Shown piece after piece: positions 1 to 7,817 of a stretch of 64,000 nucleotides of DNA. This DNA comes from Candidatus Edwardsbacteria bacterium RifOxyA12_full_54_48. GTDB taxonomy: Bacteria; Edwardsbacteria; AC1; EtOH8. Made by a program: the position numbers and the translations under genes. A model generated the notes under the pieces. That model did no database searches, was not told where the DNA came from, and saw only the letters and a list, made by a program, of their open reading frames with translations. Location of the stretch: positions 894,396 through 958,395 of the forward strand of contig MFFN01000004.1 of assembly GCA_001777915.1 (NCBI GenBank). Reading direction: 5' to 3'. The first letter of the stretch is position 1. The number at the start of each line of letters is the position of its first letter.

Positions 1-1
1 C

Positions 2-907
2 GCGGCCCACCGCAAGACATTTCTATCCAAGCGGGAGGAGATGCAGAGACAGAGCCAGGGCTCGCTCAACCGTCTGAAGCAGGCCGAGTCGGTGATGCAC
101 CGCAGCCGCCTGGAGAGCGACGAGCTTCAGAGCAAGCTTTCCCAGGCTCAGATAGAGCTGGGCTCGGTGCGGAACGATCTGGACAACATCACCAACCGGC
201 TGAGGAACGAATACGAGGTCGATATCCAGGCCCTGGCGGCCTGCGAAGAAATAAACCTGGAAGAGAGCCGCAGCCGGATAGAAGACCTCCGCCACCGTTT
301 GAAGAAACTGGGCCCGGTCAATTTTGCCGCCTTCCAGGAGCTGCAGCAGGATGAAGAGCGGTACGGTTTCCTGGTCAAACAGCGGGACGACCTGCTGTCG
401 GCCAAGGAGGATCTGGCCAACACCATCAGGAAAATTGACGAAACCGCCAGGGCCATGTTCCTGGAAACCTTCGAGGCCATCAAGAAAGGCTTCTCCCAGA
501 TATTCCAGCGCTTGTTCATCGGCGGGGAGGCCGACCTGAAACTGACCGGCAGTGATGATCCGTTGGAGGCCGAGATCGAGATCCTGGCCACCCCGGAGGG
601 CAAGAGCCTGAAGTCCATCCGGCTGTTGTCGGGCGGGGAGAAGGCCATGACCGCCACCGCCCTGCTGTTCGGGATCTATCTGGTCAAACCGGCCCCCTTC
701 TGCGTGCTGGACGAGCTGGACGCACCGCTGGACGACGCCAATGTCCAGCGCTTCTGCGCCATGCTCAAGGACTTTGCCGGCGGCACCCAATTCCTGGTGA
801 TCACCCATAACAAGCGGACCATGGAGGTGGCCGACCGGCTTTACGGGGTGACCATGGAGAAGCCCGGCATCTCAAAGGTGGTCTCGGTCAAATTTGACAA
901 CAGTTAA
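2..907 (+). CDS. smc: Chromosome segregation protein SMC, C-terminal part (5' end outside window)
   Basis: This is the C-terminal third of an SMC ATPase, the core of the condensin-like complex that compacts and segregates chromosomes. The frame is open from base 2, so the gene starts before the window. The first ~110 residues are charged and coiled-coil-like. They are followed by the conserved arm-to-head segment (LGPVNFAAFQEL) and the C-terminal ATPase head. The head has the ABC signature LSGGEKAMTA near base 625 and a Walker B with D-loop (VLDELDAPLDD) near base 704, ending in ITHNKRTMEVADRLYGVTME as expected. Order smc, corA-like, ftsY matches the frequent smc-ftsY pairing with one gene inserted. 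No unusual residues were seen. Confidence 0.95.
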   Translation, partial: AAHRKTFLSKREEMQRQSQGSLNRLKQAESVMHRSRLESDELQSKLSQAQIELGSVRNDLDNITNRLRNEYEVDIQALAACEEINLEESRSRIEDLRHRLKKLGPVNFAAFQELQQDEERYGFLVKQRDDLLSAKEDLANTIRKIDETARAMFLETFEAIKKGFSQIFQRLFIGGEADLKLTGSDDPLEAEIEILATPEGKSLKSIRLLSGGEKAMTATALLFGIYLVKPAPFCVLDELDAPLDDANVQRFCAMLKDFAGGTQFLVITHNKRTMEVADRLYGVTMEKPGISKVVSVKFDNS

Positions 908-926
908 CATTATCTGGTTATAACCG

Positions 927-1841
927 ATGCTCAGAATATGCCAAATAAAAGACCATCAGGTGTCCGATTGTTCCGGAGAACAGGGACCCATCTGGGTATA
1001 CACCAATCCCAGCGAGCAGGAAAAAAAGCATCTGGTAAATGAACTGAAGATCGACGAGCACACCCTGGCCTCGGCCCTGGACCCCGATGAGTTATCGAGG
1101 CTGGAATTCGAGCCGGATCATGCGGCCCTGATATTCAAACGGCCCAAGAACTACTCCTCCCAGGACGAACTTCTGTTCAAGGTGTCATCGGTCGGCCTAT
1201 TCCTTTTTAAGGACCGGCTGATCGTGGTGATGCCGGAAGAGGCTCCGCTGTTCGAGGGAAAACAGTTCCAGCGGGTGGCGTCCCTGAACGACCTGTTGCT
1301 TAAGTTGATCTACCGATCCATCTTTCATTACCTGGAGCACCTGAAGATAATAAACATGATAACCGATTCTTTGGAGGACAAGATCAGCTCCTCCATGGAG
1401 AATAAATACCTGCTCAACCTGTTCACCCTGGAGAAGAGCCTGGTCTATTACCTGAATGCCATCAACTCAAATTCCATGCTGATAGAAAAACTCAAGACCA
1501 ATGCCGCCAAGATCGGCTTCTCGCCCGAGGGGCTGGAATTCCTGGACGACATCATCATCGAGAACAACCAGTGCTACCGTCAAGCCGAAATATATTCCAA
1601 CATCCTGGCCAGCATGATGGACGCCAGAGCCTCCATCGTCAGCAACAACCTCAACGTGCTGATGAAGACCCTGAACATCATCACCATCGGCATCATGGTG
1701 CCCACCTTCGTGGTCAGCGCCTTCTCCATGAACGTCGGCATCCCCCTTTCCTGGCACCCGTCGGCCTTCTGGATGGTGATGGGACTGGCCCTGGTCTCGG
1801 TGGTGGCCTTCATGCTGTTCTGGCGCTTCAAGAAGTGGTAG
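927..1841 (+). CDS. CorA-family divalent metal ion transporter with SMN instead of GMN motif
   Basis: The 304-residue protein has the CorA layout: a soluble alpha/beta N-terminal domain, a long helical stalk (~residues 140-245) and two C-terminal membrane segments ending in a basic tail (WRFKKW). The family pore motif is normally GMN at the end of the first membrane helix. Here the position reads FSMNVGIPL, so the Gly is Ser. CorA proteins form pentameric channels for Mg2+ or Co2+, so a transport role is likely, but the ion is not certain. The gene lies 19 bp after smc and its stop is 2 bp before the GTG of ftsY, so it is probably co-transcribed with both. No clear ribosome binding site was seen before its ATG. 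Confidence 0.85.
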   Translation: MLRICQIKDHQVSDCSGEQGPIWVYTNPSEQEKKHLVNELKIDEHTLASALDPDELSRLEFEPDHAALIFKRPKNYSSQDELLFKVSSVGLFLFKDRLIVVMPEEAPLFEGKQFQRVASLNDLLLKLIYRSIFHYLEHLKIINMITDSLEDKISSSMENKYLLNLFTLEKSLVYYLNAINSNSMLIEKLKTNAAKIGFSPEGLEFLDDIIIENNQCYRQAEIYSNILASMMDARASIVSNNLNVLMKTLNIITIGIMVPTFVVSAFSMNVGIPLSWHPSAFWMVMGLALVSVVAFMLFWRFKKW

Positions 1842-1843
1842 CC

Positions 1844-2749
1844 GTGCCCCTGATCAAAAGCATCCGGGACGGCCTGAATAAGACCCGGATGGGCATCTGG
1901 CAGAAAACGGTCGGCGTTATCACCGGAAAAAGATCGCTGTCACCTCAGGAACTGTCGGAACTGGAAGAGCTTCTTATCCTTTCTGATGTCGGGGTGGAGG
2001 CCGGGGAAAGGCTGATCAACGCTGTCAGGAACGGCCAGAGCGACCAAACGGCCATGGAACGGCTGAAGGGCGAGATGCTGGGGATCCTGTCCCTAAATTC
2101 AAATTTCAAATTTCAAATTTCAAAATACGAAAATAAACCCCAGGTATGGTTGATCATAGGGGTCAACGGGTCGGGCAAGACCACCTCCATCGCCAAATTG
2201 GCGCATTACCTGAAAGAACAGGACCGGCGGGTGATGCTGGCCGCCGGGGATACCTACCGGGCGGCCGCCATCGAGCAGCTTAAAAAATGGGCCGACCGGC
2301 TGGGGGTCGAGTTCATCGGCAGTAAAACCGGGGCCGACCCGGCCAGCGTAGCCTACGATGCGGTGGAATCGGCCGCGGCCAGAAAGGTCAGCCATCTTTT
2401 GATAGATACCGCCGGCAGATTGCATACCCAAAAGCATCTGCGGGACGAGCTGGGCAAGATATACTCCACCATAGGCAAAAAGCTGCCGGGGGCCCCGCAT
2501 CTGACCCTGTTGGTACTGGATGCCACCACCGGACAGAATGCCGTCAGCCAGGCCAAGCTGTTCTCGCAGGCTGCCAAGATCGATGGTATAATACTCACCA
2601 AATTAGACGGCACCGCCAAGGGCGGCATAGTGCTGGCCATTGCCATGGAGCTGAAGATCCCGGTTTTTTTCACCGGAGTGGGGGAGGGTCTGGATGACCT
2701 GCTGGCTTTCGAACCGGCTGCTTTTGTGGATAGCCTGCTGGAGGGATAG
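1844..2749 (+). CDS. ftsY: Signal recognition particle receptor FtsY
   Basis: FtsY is the SRP receptor GTPase that docks Ffh-ribosome complexes at the membrane. The protein has 301 residues when started at GTG 1844, which gives the usual N-domain start (MPLIKSIRDGLNKTR). The frame is open further upstream, but that part only overlaps corA. The G domain has GVNGSGKTT (~residues 106-114), DTAGR, and TKLDGTAKGG. It lacks a long acidic A-domain, as in many short FtsY proteins. Residues ~84-96, in the linker between the N and G domains, are encoded by an AT-rich heptanucleotide tandem repeat (bases 2094-2130) that looks like an inserted sequence and is described in the findings. Confidence 0.95.
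   Translation: MPLIKSIRDGLNKTRMGIWQKTVGVITGKRSLSPQELSELEELLILSDVGVEAGERLINAVRNGQSDQTAMERLKGEMLGILSLNSNFKFQISKYENKPQVWLIIGVNGSGKTTSIAKLAHYLKEQDRRVMLAAGDTYRAAAIEQLKKWADRLGVEFIGSKTGADPASVAYDAVESAAARKVSHLLIDTAGRLHTQKHLRDELGKIYSTIGKKLPGAPHLTLLVLDATTGQNAVSQAKLFSQAAKIDGIILTKLDGTAKGGIVLAIAMELKIPVFFTGVGEGLDDLLAFEPAAFVDSLLEG
2094..2130 (+). repeat. Heptanucleotide tandem repeat inside ftsY
   Basis: About four units of a 7-base repeat (TTCAAAT in one register) are followed by a degenerate unit. They sit in frame between the N and G domains of FtsY and encode an Asn/Phe/Lys-rich linker (NSNFKFQISKYENK). Base composition is far more AT-rich than the flanking gene. A similar period-7 repeat with unit AAATTGC lies in fmt at 10578-10612. 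Confidence 0.75.
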
Positions 2750-2772
2750 CCGGGTTTTAAAGCATTTGAATA

Positions 2773-2801
2773 TTGACATTATCTTGATAATGGGATATAT
2801 T
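2773..2801 (+). promoter_or_regulatory. Sigma-70 type promoter of the riboflavin operon
   Basis: TTGACA (2773-2778) and TATATT (2796-2801) are separated by 17 bases. This places the transcript start near 2808, immediately before the first base-paired stem of the FMN riboswitch. Confidence 0.8.
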
Positions 2802-2808
2802 TACCATA

Positions 2809-2993
2809 CCTTCGGGGCGGGGTGAGATTCCCCGATCGGCGGTAGGTCCGCAAAATAAGCCTGGCGGACAAAGCCCGCAAATCCATCATGGATCGACCCG
2901 GTGAAATACCGGGGCCGACGGTCCCTCCACAATACCCATAATTAACTGCTCTTTCAGTGGTTGAGCGGAGGGGAAAGTCCGGATGAAAGAAGG
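2809..2993 (+). promoter_or_regulatory. FMN riboswitch (RFN element)
   Basis: The segment carries the conserved RFN blocks in order: GGGGCGGGGTGAGATTCCCC, ATCGGCGGTA, AGCCCGC, GACCCGGTG, CCGGGGCCGACGGT and AGTCCGGATGAAAGAAGG. The outer stem pairs CCTTC at 2809-2813 with GAAGG at 2989-2993. It lies between a strong promoter and a terminator ahead of ribD, so FMN binding should cause premature termination and lower expression of the riboflavin genes. Confidence 0.96.
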
Positions 2994-3050
2994 TTTAACG
3001 GGGCCTGAATGCAAGCAGCGTTCTTGCGTAAGGGCTGTCTGTTTTGATTT

Positions 3051-3090
3051 CCCCGAAGGAGTCTTTTAGGCTTATTCGGGGTTTTTATTT
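3051..3090 (+). terminator. Rho-independent terminator of the FMN riboswitch expression platform
   Basis: CCCCGAA (3051-3057) pairs with TTCGGGG (3075-3081), followed by TTTTTATTT. The position between the aptamer and ribD fits a ligand-controlled attenuator. Confidence 0.85.
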
Positions 3091-3107
3091 GTCAATGCGT
3101 GAGCCAG

Positions 3108-4214
3108 ATGGAAGAACATAAGCGATACATGATGATGGCCCTGGAGCTGGCGGCTAAGGCCAAAGGCCGGACCTGGCCCAATCCCATGGTGGGGGCGGTC
3201 ATCGTAAAAGGGCATCAAGTCGTAGGGCAGGGGTATCACCAAAAGGCCGGACTGGTGCATGCAGAGATTGAGGCCCTGGCCCAGGCCGGGGATCAGGCCG
3301 GGGGGGCCATCCTGTATGTCAACCTGGAGCCCTGCTGCCACAGCGGAAAAAGGACCCCGCCCTGCACCCAGGCCATCATTGGGGCCGGCATCAAAACCGT
3401 AGTGTACGGGATGGATGATCCCAACCCCAATGTCAATGGAAAGGGAGCCGAAGAACTCAAAAAAGCCGGAATCGAAACGATAGGAAAAGTGATGGAAAAA
3501 GAAGCCCAAGGGTTGAACGAAGTTTACCGGAAATACATGATCACCGGGTATCCCTTTACGGTTCTTAAGATGGCTTTAAGCCTGGACGGCAGGATCGCTA
3601 TCCATAATGGGGAATCGCGTGGGCTGTCGTCGAAGGAATCCCTTGAACTGGTGCATAAACTGCGGCTGGAATCGGAGGCCATCATGGTGGGCAGCGGCAC
3701 GGTGATTAAGGACGATCCCGATCTGACAGTCCGGCTGGTGGACAACCCCGACAATAAACAGCCCACCAGGTTCGTGGTCGACAGCACTCTAAAGAGTCCA
3801 ACCAACTCCAAAGTCTTTGATCAATCCATTGCCAAGACGGTGATGATAACCACCGACCAGGCTGATCCCAGCAGGAAAGCGGAACTGGAAAAGAAAGAAA
3901 TAGAGATCTGGACAATCCGGGCCCTGCCGGACGGAATGGTGGACATAAAGGAACTGCTGCGCCAGATGGGGCTTCATGAATACTGCAACCTCCTGGTCGA
4001 GGGAGGCAGCGGCCTGGCCACGTCATTTTTAAAAGCGGGGCTGGTCGACAAGCTGAGCCTCCTTTATACGCCCACTATCATCGGGGGGGACGGGGTCCCG
4101 CCTTTCGGCCAGCTGGGTCTGAAAAACATCGCCGAGGCCTTCAAGCTTCGCGATCTGAAGGCCCGGCCGGTGGGCGATGATATTTTAGTCGAAGCCTACC
4201 CGGCGAGGGATTGA
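3108..4214 (+). CDS. ribD: Bifunctional riboflavin biosynthesis deaminase/reductase RibD
   Basis: RibD deaminates the GTP cyclohydrolase II product and then reduces the ribosyl side chain in riboflavin synthesis. With ATG 3108 the protein has 368 residues and its N-terminus aligns with the usual family start. A GTG at 3099 is the alternative, and neither has a clear ribosome binding site. The deaminase domain shows the zinc ligands in HAE (His51) and EPC (Cys76), with TPPC following (Cys86). The reductase half (from ~residue 145) starts with PFTVLKMALSLDGRIA and contains LLVEGGSGLATSFL. It is the first gene after the FMN riboswitch and its stop is 1 bp from ribE, so the rib genes form one operon. 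Confidence 0.95.
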   Translation: MEEHKRYMMMALELAAKAKGRTWPNPMVGAVIVKGHQVVGQGYHQKAGLVHAEIEALAQAGDQAGGAILYVNLEPCCHSGKRTPPCTQAIIGAGIKTVVYGMDDPNPNVNGKGAEELKKAGIETIGKVMEKEAQGLNEVYRKYMITGYPFTVLKMALSLDGRIAIHNGESRGLSSKESLELVHKLRLESEAIMVGSGTVIKDDPDLTVRLVDNPDNKQPTRFVVDSTLKSPTNSKVFDQSIAKTVMITTDQADPSRKAELEKKEIEIWTIRALPDGMVDIKELLRQMGLHEYCNLLVEGGSGLATSFLKAGLVDKLSLLYTPTIIGGDGVPPFGQLGLKNIAEAFKLRDLKARPVGDDILVEAYPARD

Positions 4215-4215
4215 T

Positions 4216-4803
4216 ATGTTCACCGGACTGATAGAGCAGATAGGCACCATCAAGGCCCTTAAAAATGCCGGGCATTCGGCCCAGATCGATATTGCGGCCG
4301 AGTGGTCCGGCCTGGTTTTGGGGGAGAGCATCGCTGTCAACGGGGCCTGCCTGACCGTGGCCAGGATGATCGCCGGGGGGTTTTCCGCCGACCTCAGCCG
4401 GGAGACCATCAGTAAAACTTCGTTTTCCGGGATCAAGATCGGTGCTCCGGTCAATCTGGAAAGGGCCCTGAAGTTAGAGGACAGGTTTGGCGGCCATTTT
4501 GTCTCCGGGCATGTGGACTGCACAGCAAAGATCTCCAAGATCATCCTCCGTCCGGGCGGCACCGAGATCAAGATATCGATAGGCTTGGGGCATTCAAAAT
4601 ACATAATTGACCAGGGCTCGGTGGCGGTGGACGGCATCAGCCTGACGGCATCGCGCAAAGAGCCCGACGGATTCTGGATAGCCGTCATTCCCCATACCCT
4701 GGAACATACCAACCTGAAATTCCGAAAAACCGGGGACCAGGTAAACCTGGAGTTTGATATGATGGTCAAATATACCGAATCAATAATAAAAGGGAAGCGA
4801 TAA
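4216..4803 (+). CDS. ribE: Riboflavin synthase alpha chain
   Basis: This enzyme dismutates two 6,7-dimethyl-8-ribityllumazine molecules to riboflavin. The 195-residue protein starts with the hallmark MFTGLIEQIG and has two tandem lumazine-binding repeats. The first covers residues 1-~95 and contains VNGACLTV. The second begins near FVSGHVD and contains VDGISLTA. Length is typical of the family. It begins 1 bp after ribD and precedes ribBA. Confidence 0.96.
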   Translation: MFTGLIEQIGTIKALKNAGHSAQIDIAAEWSGLVLGESIAVNGACLTVARMIAGGFSADLSRETISKTSFSGIKIGAPVNLERALKLEDRFGGHFVSGHVDCTAKISKIILRPGGTEIKISIGLGHSKYIIDQGSVAVDGISLTASRKEPDGFWIAVIPHTLEHTNLKFRKTGDQVNLEFDMMVKYTESIIKGKR

Positions 4804-4900
4804 TTCAACCACAAAAGGCGCAAATCAAAACCAAGAAATATATCTTGTGATCGATGTGCTTTATGTGGCTAAATTCGGAATGTTATTTTATAAGGAAACG

Positions 4901-6127
4901 ATGAGCGGTAAATTTAAATTCAACTCCATTTCCGAGGCCATCCGCGATACCAGAGCCGGCAAAATGATCATAGTAGTGGACGATGAGAACCGCGAGAACG
5001 AGGGGGATCTGGTGATGGCGGCGGCCAGGGTGACCCCGGCAGCGGTGAATTTTATGGCCAAAGAGGGGCGGGGGCTGGTCTGCGCCTCGCTCTCCCGGCA
5101 GAGGCTGGAACAACTGGATCTGGGGCCGATGGTGGAGCGCAACACCGCCAAGCTGGGGACCAATTTCGCGGTATCGGTGGATGCCGTGAAAGGCACCACC
5201 ACCGGCATCTCCGCCCATGATAGGGCCTCCACCATCAAAACCCTGATCCATCCCAAGACCCGGCCGTCCGACCTGGCCCGGCCCGGCCATGTTTTTCCGC
5301 TGATGTCGGCCGAGGGCGGGGTGCTGCGGCGGACCGGACATACCGAAGCGGCCCTGGACCTGGCCCGGCTGGCCGGACTGTATCCGGCCGGGGTCATCTG
5401 TGAGGTCATCTCCGACGACGGTACCATGGCCCGGGGAGCAAAACTGTTTGCCTTCGCCGCCAGGCACAAACTGAAGATCATCACCATCAAGGATCTGATA
5501 GAATACCGCCGGAAGAAGGAAAAATTGGTGATGCCGGTGCTGGAGACCAAGCTGCCCACCAAATACGGCCAGTTCCGGCTGGTGGTCTACGAAGACATGA
5601 TTGAGAATTACCATCATCTGGCCCTGGTAAAAGGGGCGGTCAGGGGCCGGAAAAATATCCTGGTGCGGGTGCATTCCCAGTGCCTGACCGGGGACATTCT
5701 GGGCTCCAGCCGCTGCGACTGCGGCGACCAGCTGGCGGCGGCCATGAAGATGATCGACCAGGAGGGCCGGGGGGTCTTTTTGTACATGAGGCAGGAGGGC
5801 CGGGGCATCGGGTTGTTCAACAAGCTGAAGGCCTATAAGTTGCAGGACCAGGGGATGGACACCATCGAAGCCAACCTGGCCCTGGGCTTCGCCGCCGACG
5901 AGAGGGACTACGGCATCGGGGCCCAGATACTGGCCGACCTGGGCCTCTCCAGCATCAGGTTGATAACCAACAACCCCGATAAGATCGCCGGCCTGGAGGG
6001 CTATGGCCTGAAGATAGTAAAGCGGATCGCCATTCAGGTGCCCTGCACCCCGGCCAACGCCCGCTATATGAAGACCAAGCGCGACAAGATGGGACATCTG
6101 CTGGACAAGAATTTCTGCCTCAGCTGA
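4901..6127 (+). CDS. ribBA: Bifunctional DHBP synthase / GTP cyclohydrolase II (RibBA)
   Basis: RibBA makes both riboflavin precursors: dihydroxybutanone phosphate from ribulose 5-phosphate and the pyrimidine intermediate from GTP. From ATG 4901 the protein has 408 residues. That start has AAGGAA just upstream and gives the usual N-terminus (FNSISEAIRDTRAGKMIIV). Longer starts at GTG 4847 or ATG 4880 are open but add a tail not expected in the family. Residues 1-~200 are DHBP synthase (DDENRENEGD, GRGLVCASL). The rest is GTP cyclohydrolase II with the zinc cysteines in CLTGDILGSSRCDC and the motif RQEGRGIGL. It sits between ribE and ribH. Confidence 0.96.
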   Translation: MSGKFKFNSISEAIRDTRAGKMIIVVDDENRENEGDLVMAAARVTPAAVNFMAKEGRGLVCASLSRQRLEQLDLGPMVERNTAKLGTNFAVSVDAVKGTTTGISAHDRASTIKTLIHPKTRPSDLARPGHVFPLMSAEGGVLRRTGHTEAALDLARLAGLYPAGVICEVISDDGTMARGAKLFAFAARHKLKIITIKDLIEYRRKKEKLVMPVLETKLPTKYGQFRLVVYEDMIENYHHLALVKGAVRGRKNILVRVHSQCLTGDILGSSRCDCGDQLAAAMKMIDQEGRGVFLYMRQEGRGIGLFNKLKAYKLQDQGMDTIEANLALGFAADERDYGIGAQILADLGLSSIRLITNNPDKIAGLEGYGLKIVKRIAIQVPCTPANARYMKTKRDKMGHLLDKNFCLS

Positions 6128-6166
6128 TCCGTTAACGGAACATTCATTATTTTAAGGAGGGTTAAA

Positions 6167-6631
6167 ATGCCAAAGATAATCGAGGGCCACTTAAGCGCGG
6201 CCGACAAAAAATTCTGCCTGGTGGTGTCACGCTTCAACGACCTGATAAGCCAGCGCCTGGTGGACGGAGCCTTGGACTGCATAACCAGGCACGGCGGGAG
6301 CGACGCCAACGTGGAGCTGGTCTGGGTGCCGGGCTCCTTTGAGATCCCCGGGGTGGCTGCCAGGGTGGCCGCATCCAAAAAATATCAGGCGGTCATCTGC
6401 CTGGGGGCCGTCATCCGGGGCGATACCCCGCATTTCGACTATATCGCGGCCGAGGTGGCCAAGGGGGTGGCCCAGGTCTCCATGAATTCAGGGGTGCCCA
6501 CGGTGTTCGGAGTGATCACCACCGACAACCTGGACCAGGCCCTGGACCGGGCCGGCAGCAAGGCCGGCAACAAGGGATGGCAGGCGGCCCTGTCGGCCAT
6601 CGAGCTGACCGATCTCTACCGGAAGATATAA
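6167..6631 (+). CDS. ribH: 6,7-dimethyl-8-ribityllumazine synthase
   Basis: RibH condenses dihydroxybutanone phosphate with the pyrimidine intermediate to give lumazine, usually in a 60-subunit or pentameric shell. The 154-residue length is standard. Visible motifs are the N-terminal strand with SRFND, WVPGSFEIP, ICLGAVIRGDTPHFDY with its catalytic His, PTVFGVITTDN, and the C-terminal KGWQAA segment. A strong AAGGAGG ribosome binding site lies just ahead of the ATG. It is the last rib gene and nusB follows after 7 bp, the common ribH-nusB order. Confidence 0.97.
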   Translation: MPKIIEGHLSAADKKFCLVVSRFNDLISQRLVDGALDCITRHGGSDANVELVWVPGSFEIPGVAARVAASKKYQAVICLGAVIRGDTPHFDYIAAEVAKGVAQVSMNSGVPTVFGVITTDNLDQALDRAGSKAGNKGWQAALSAIELTDLYRKI

Positions 6632-6638
6632 GGAACAG

Positions 6639-7058
6639 ATGGGCTCCCGAAGAAAATCAAGAGAGCTGGCCCTGCAGGCCCTGTACCAGGTGGACCTCAC
6701 CGGGGACTTGGCGGAGAAGGCGTTGTATGACCTTAAACACCGGAATCCAGAGGATCCTGAAATGGTCGAGTTTTCAGGGGTCCTGGTCAATGCCGTGATC
6801 ACCAACCTGGACAGCATCGATCGGGTCATCATCAAAGCGGCCCAGAACTGGACCATGGACCGCATGGCCCTGATCGACCGGAATATCATCCGTCTGGGGG
6901 TGGCTCAATTGCAGCATCTTGAGGAGCAGGTGCCCCCCAAGGTGGCCATCGACGAATCCATCGAACTGGCCAAGAAGTTCGGGGACGAGGAATCCGGGCG
7001 CTTCATAAACGGAGTGCTGGACAAGATATTCAAGGATATGGAAAAAAAGGAAAGATAA
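6639..7058 (+). CDS. nusB: Transcription antitermination factor NusB
   Basis: NusB binds boxA RNA together with ribosomal protein S10 in antitermination complexes on rRNA operons. The 139-residue all-helical protein starts with the typical basic segment SRRKSRELALQALYQ and has LIDRNIIRLGVAQL and VAIDESIELAKKFGDEES, then FINGVLDKI near the end. These match the NusB fold and length. It begins 7 bp after ribH, and the following phosphoesterase begins 1 bp after its stop, so it lies within the long + strand operon. Confidence 0.95.
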   Translation: MGSRRKSRELALQALYQVDLTGDLAEKALYDLKHRNPEDPEMVEFSGVLVNAVITNLDSIDRVIIKAAQNWTMDRMALIDRNIIRLGVAQLQHLEEQVPPKVAIDESIELAKKFGDEESGRFINGVLDKIFKDMEKKER

Positions 7059-7059
7059 G

Positions 7060-7800
7060 ATGCGGTGCGCCTTAATATCAGACATACATGGCAACCATGA
7101 AGCCCTGGCCGCGGTGCTGGCCGACATCAAACAAAAAGGCATCAAGGACATTTTTTGCCTGGGCGACACCGTAGGTTACGGGGCCGATCCGGCCAAGTGC
7201 CTGGCGGAGATAGGCGGGCTTACCGACCAGGTCATCGCCGGCAATCACGACCATGGGGCGGTGGGCCTGCTGGATCTTTCCAGCTTCAATCTTAATGCCC
7301 GCAAAGCGGCGGAGTGGACGGGGAAAAAACTAACCTCGGGGGAAAGAGACCTCCTTAAAAAACTACCCCTGAATCTAAAGGCCAGCATTCAGGGAAACGA
7401 AATGCTGATGGTCCACTCCACTCCCAATAAGCCGGAGGACTGGCATTATATCCTGTCGCTGGATGAGGCCGAATACCAGTTTGAAAAATTTGGCGAAAGG
7501 CTTTGTTTTGTCGGCCATTCCCACCAGCCCATATTCTGGGAATGCGACGCCCATGGCAAGTGTAGCATCGCCGGCAGGGAGTACGTTCACCTGGAGAGGG
7601 ACCGGAGATATATAATCAACGTGGGCAGCGTGGGGCAGCCCAGGGACGGCGACCCCAGGGCCACCTATGCCATCTGCGACGGGGAAAGAATGGAAGTGGC
7701 GATACGGCGGGTGGAGTACGATATCAAATCCGCCCAGGAAAAGATAATCCGGGCCGGTTTGCCGGCCCGCCTGGCCGAACGCCTGTCAACCGGGATCTAA
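7060..7800 (+). CDS. Calcineurin-like metallophosphoesterase
   Basis: The 246-residue protein has the full set of metallophosphoesterase motifs: SDIHGN (residues 7-12) with the D-x-H metal ligands, GDTVGYG, GNHDHG, a His in MVHSTPN and GHSH near residue 155. The family uses two metal ions to split phosphoester bonds. This subgroup (YfcE/DR1281-like, often annotated diadenosine tetraphosphatase-like) has no fixed substrate. It lies 1 bp after nusB and 17 bp before a glycosyltransferase. The context does not fix its function. Confidence 0.85.
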   Translation: MRCALISDIHGNHEALAAVLADIKQKGIKDIFCLGDTVGYGADPAKCLAEIGGLTDQVIAGNHDHGAVGLLDLSSFNLNARKAAEWTGKKLTSGERDLLKKLPLNLKASIQGNEMLMVHSTPNKPEDWHYILSLDEAEYQFEKFGERLCFVGHSHQPIFWECDAHGKCSIAGREYVHLERDRRYIINVGSVGQPRDGDPRATYAICDGERMEVAIRRVEYDIKSAQEKIIRAGLPARLAERLSTGI

Positions 7801-7817
7801 CGGGGGATATCGCAGCC

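Noticed and set aside
4883-6097. A 404-codon frame on the - strand opposite ribBA
   Set aside because: It is fully antisense to a clear, conserved enzyme gene. Its product is Gly/His/Gln-rich low complexity, as expected from a GC-rich third-position shadow.
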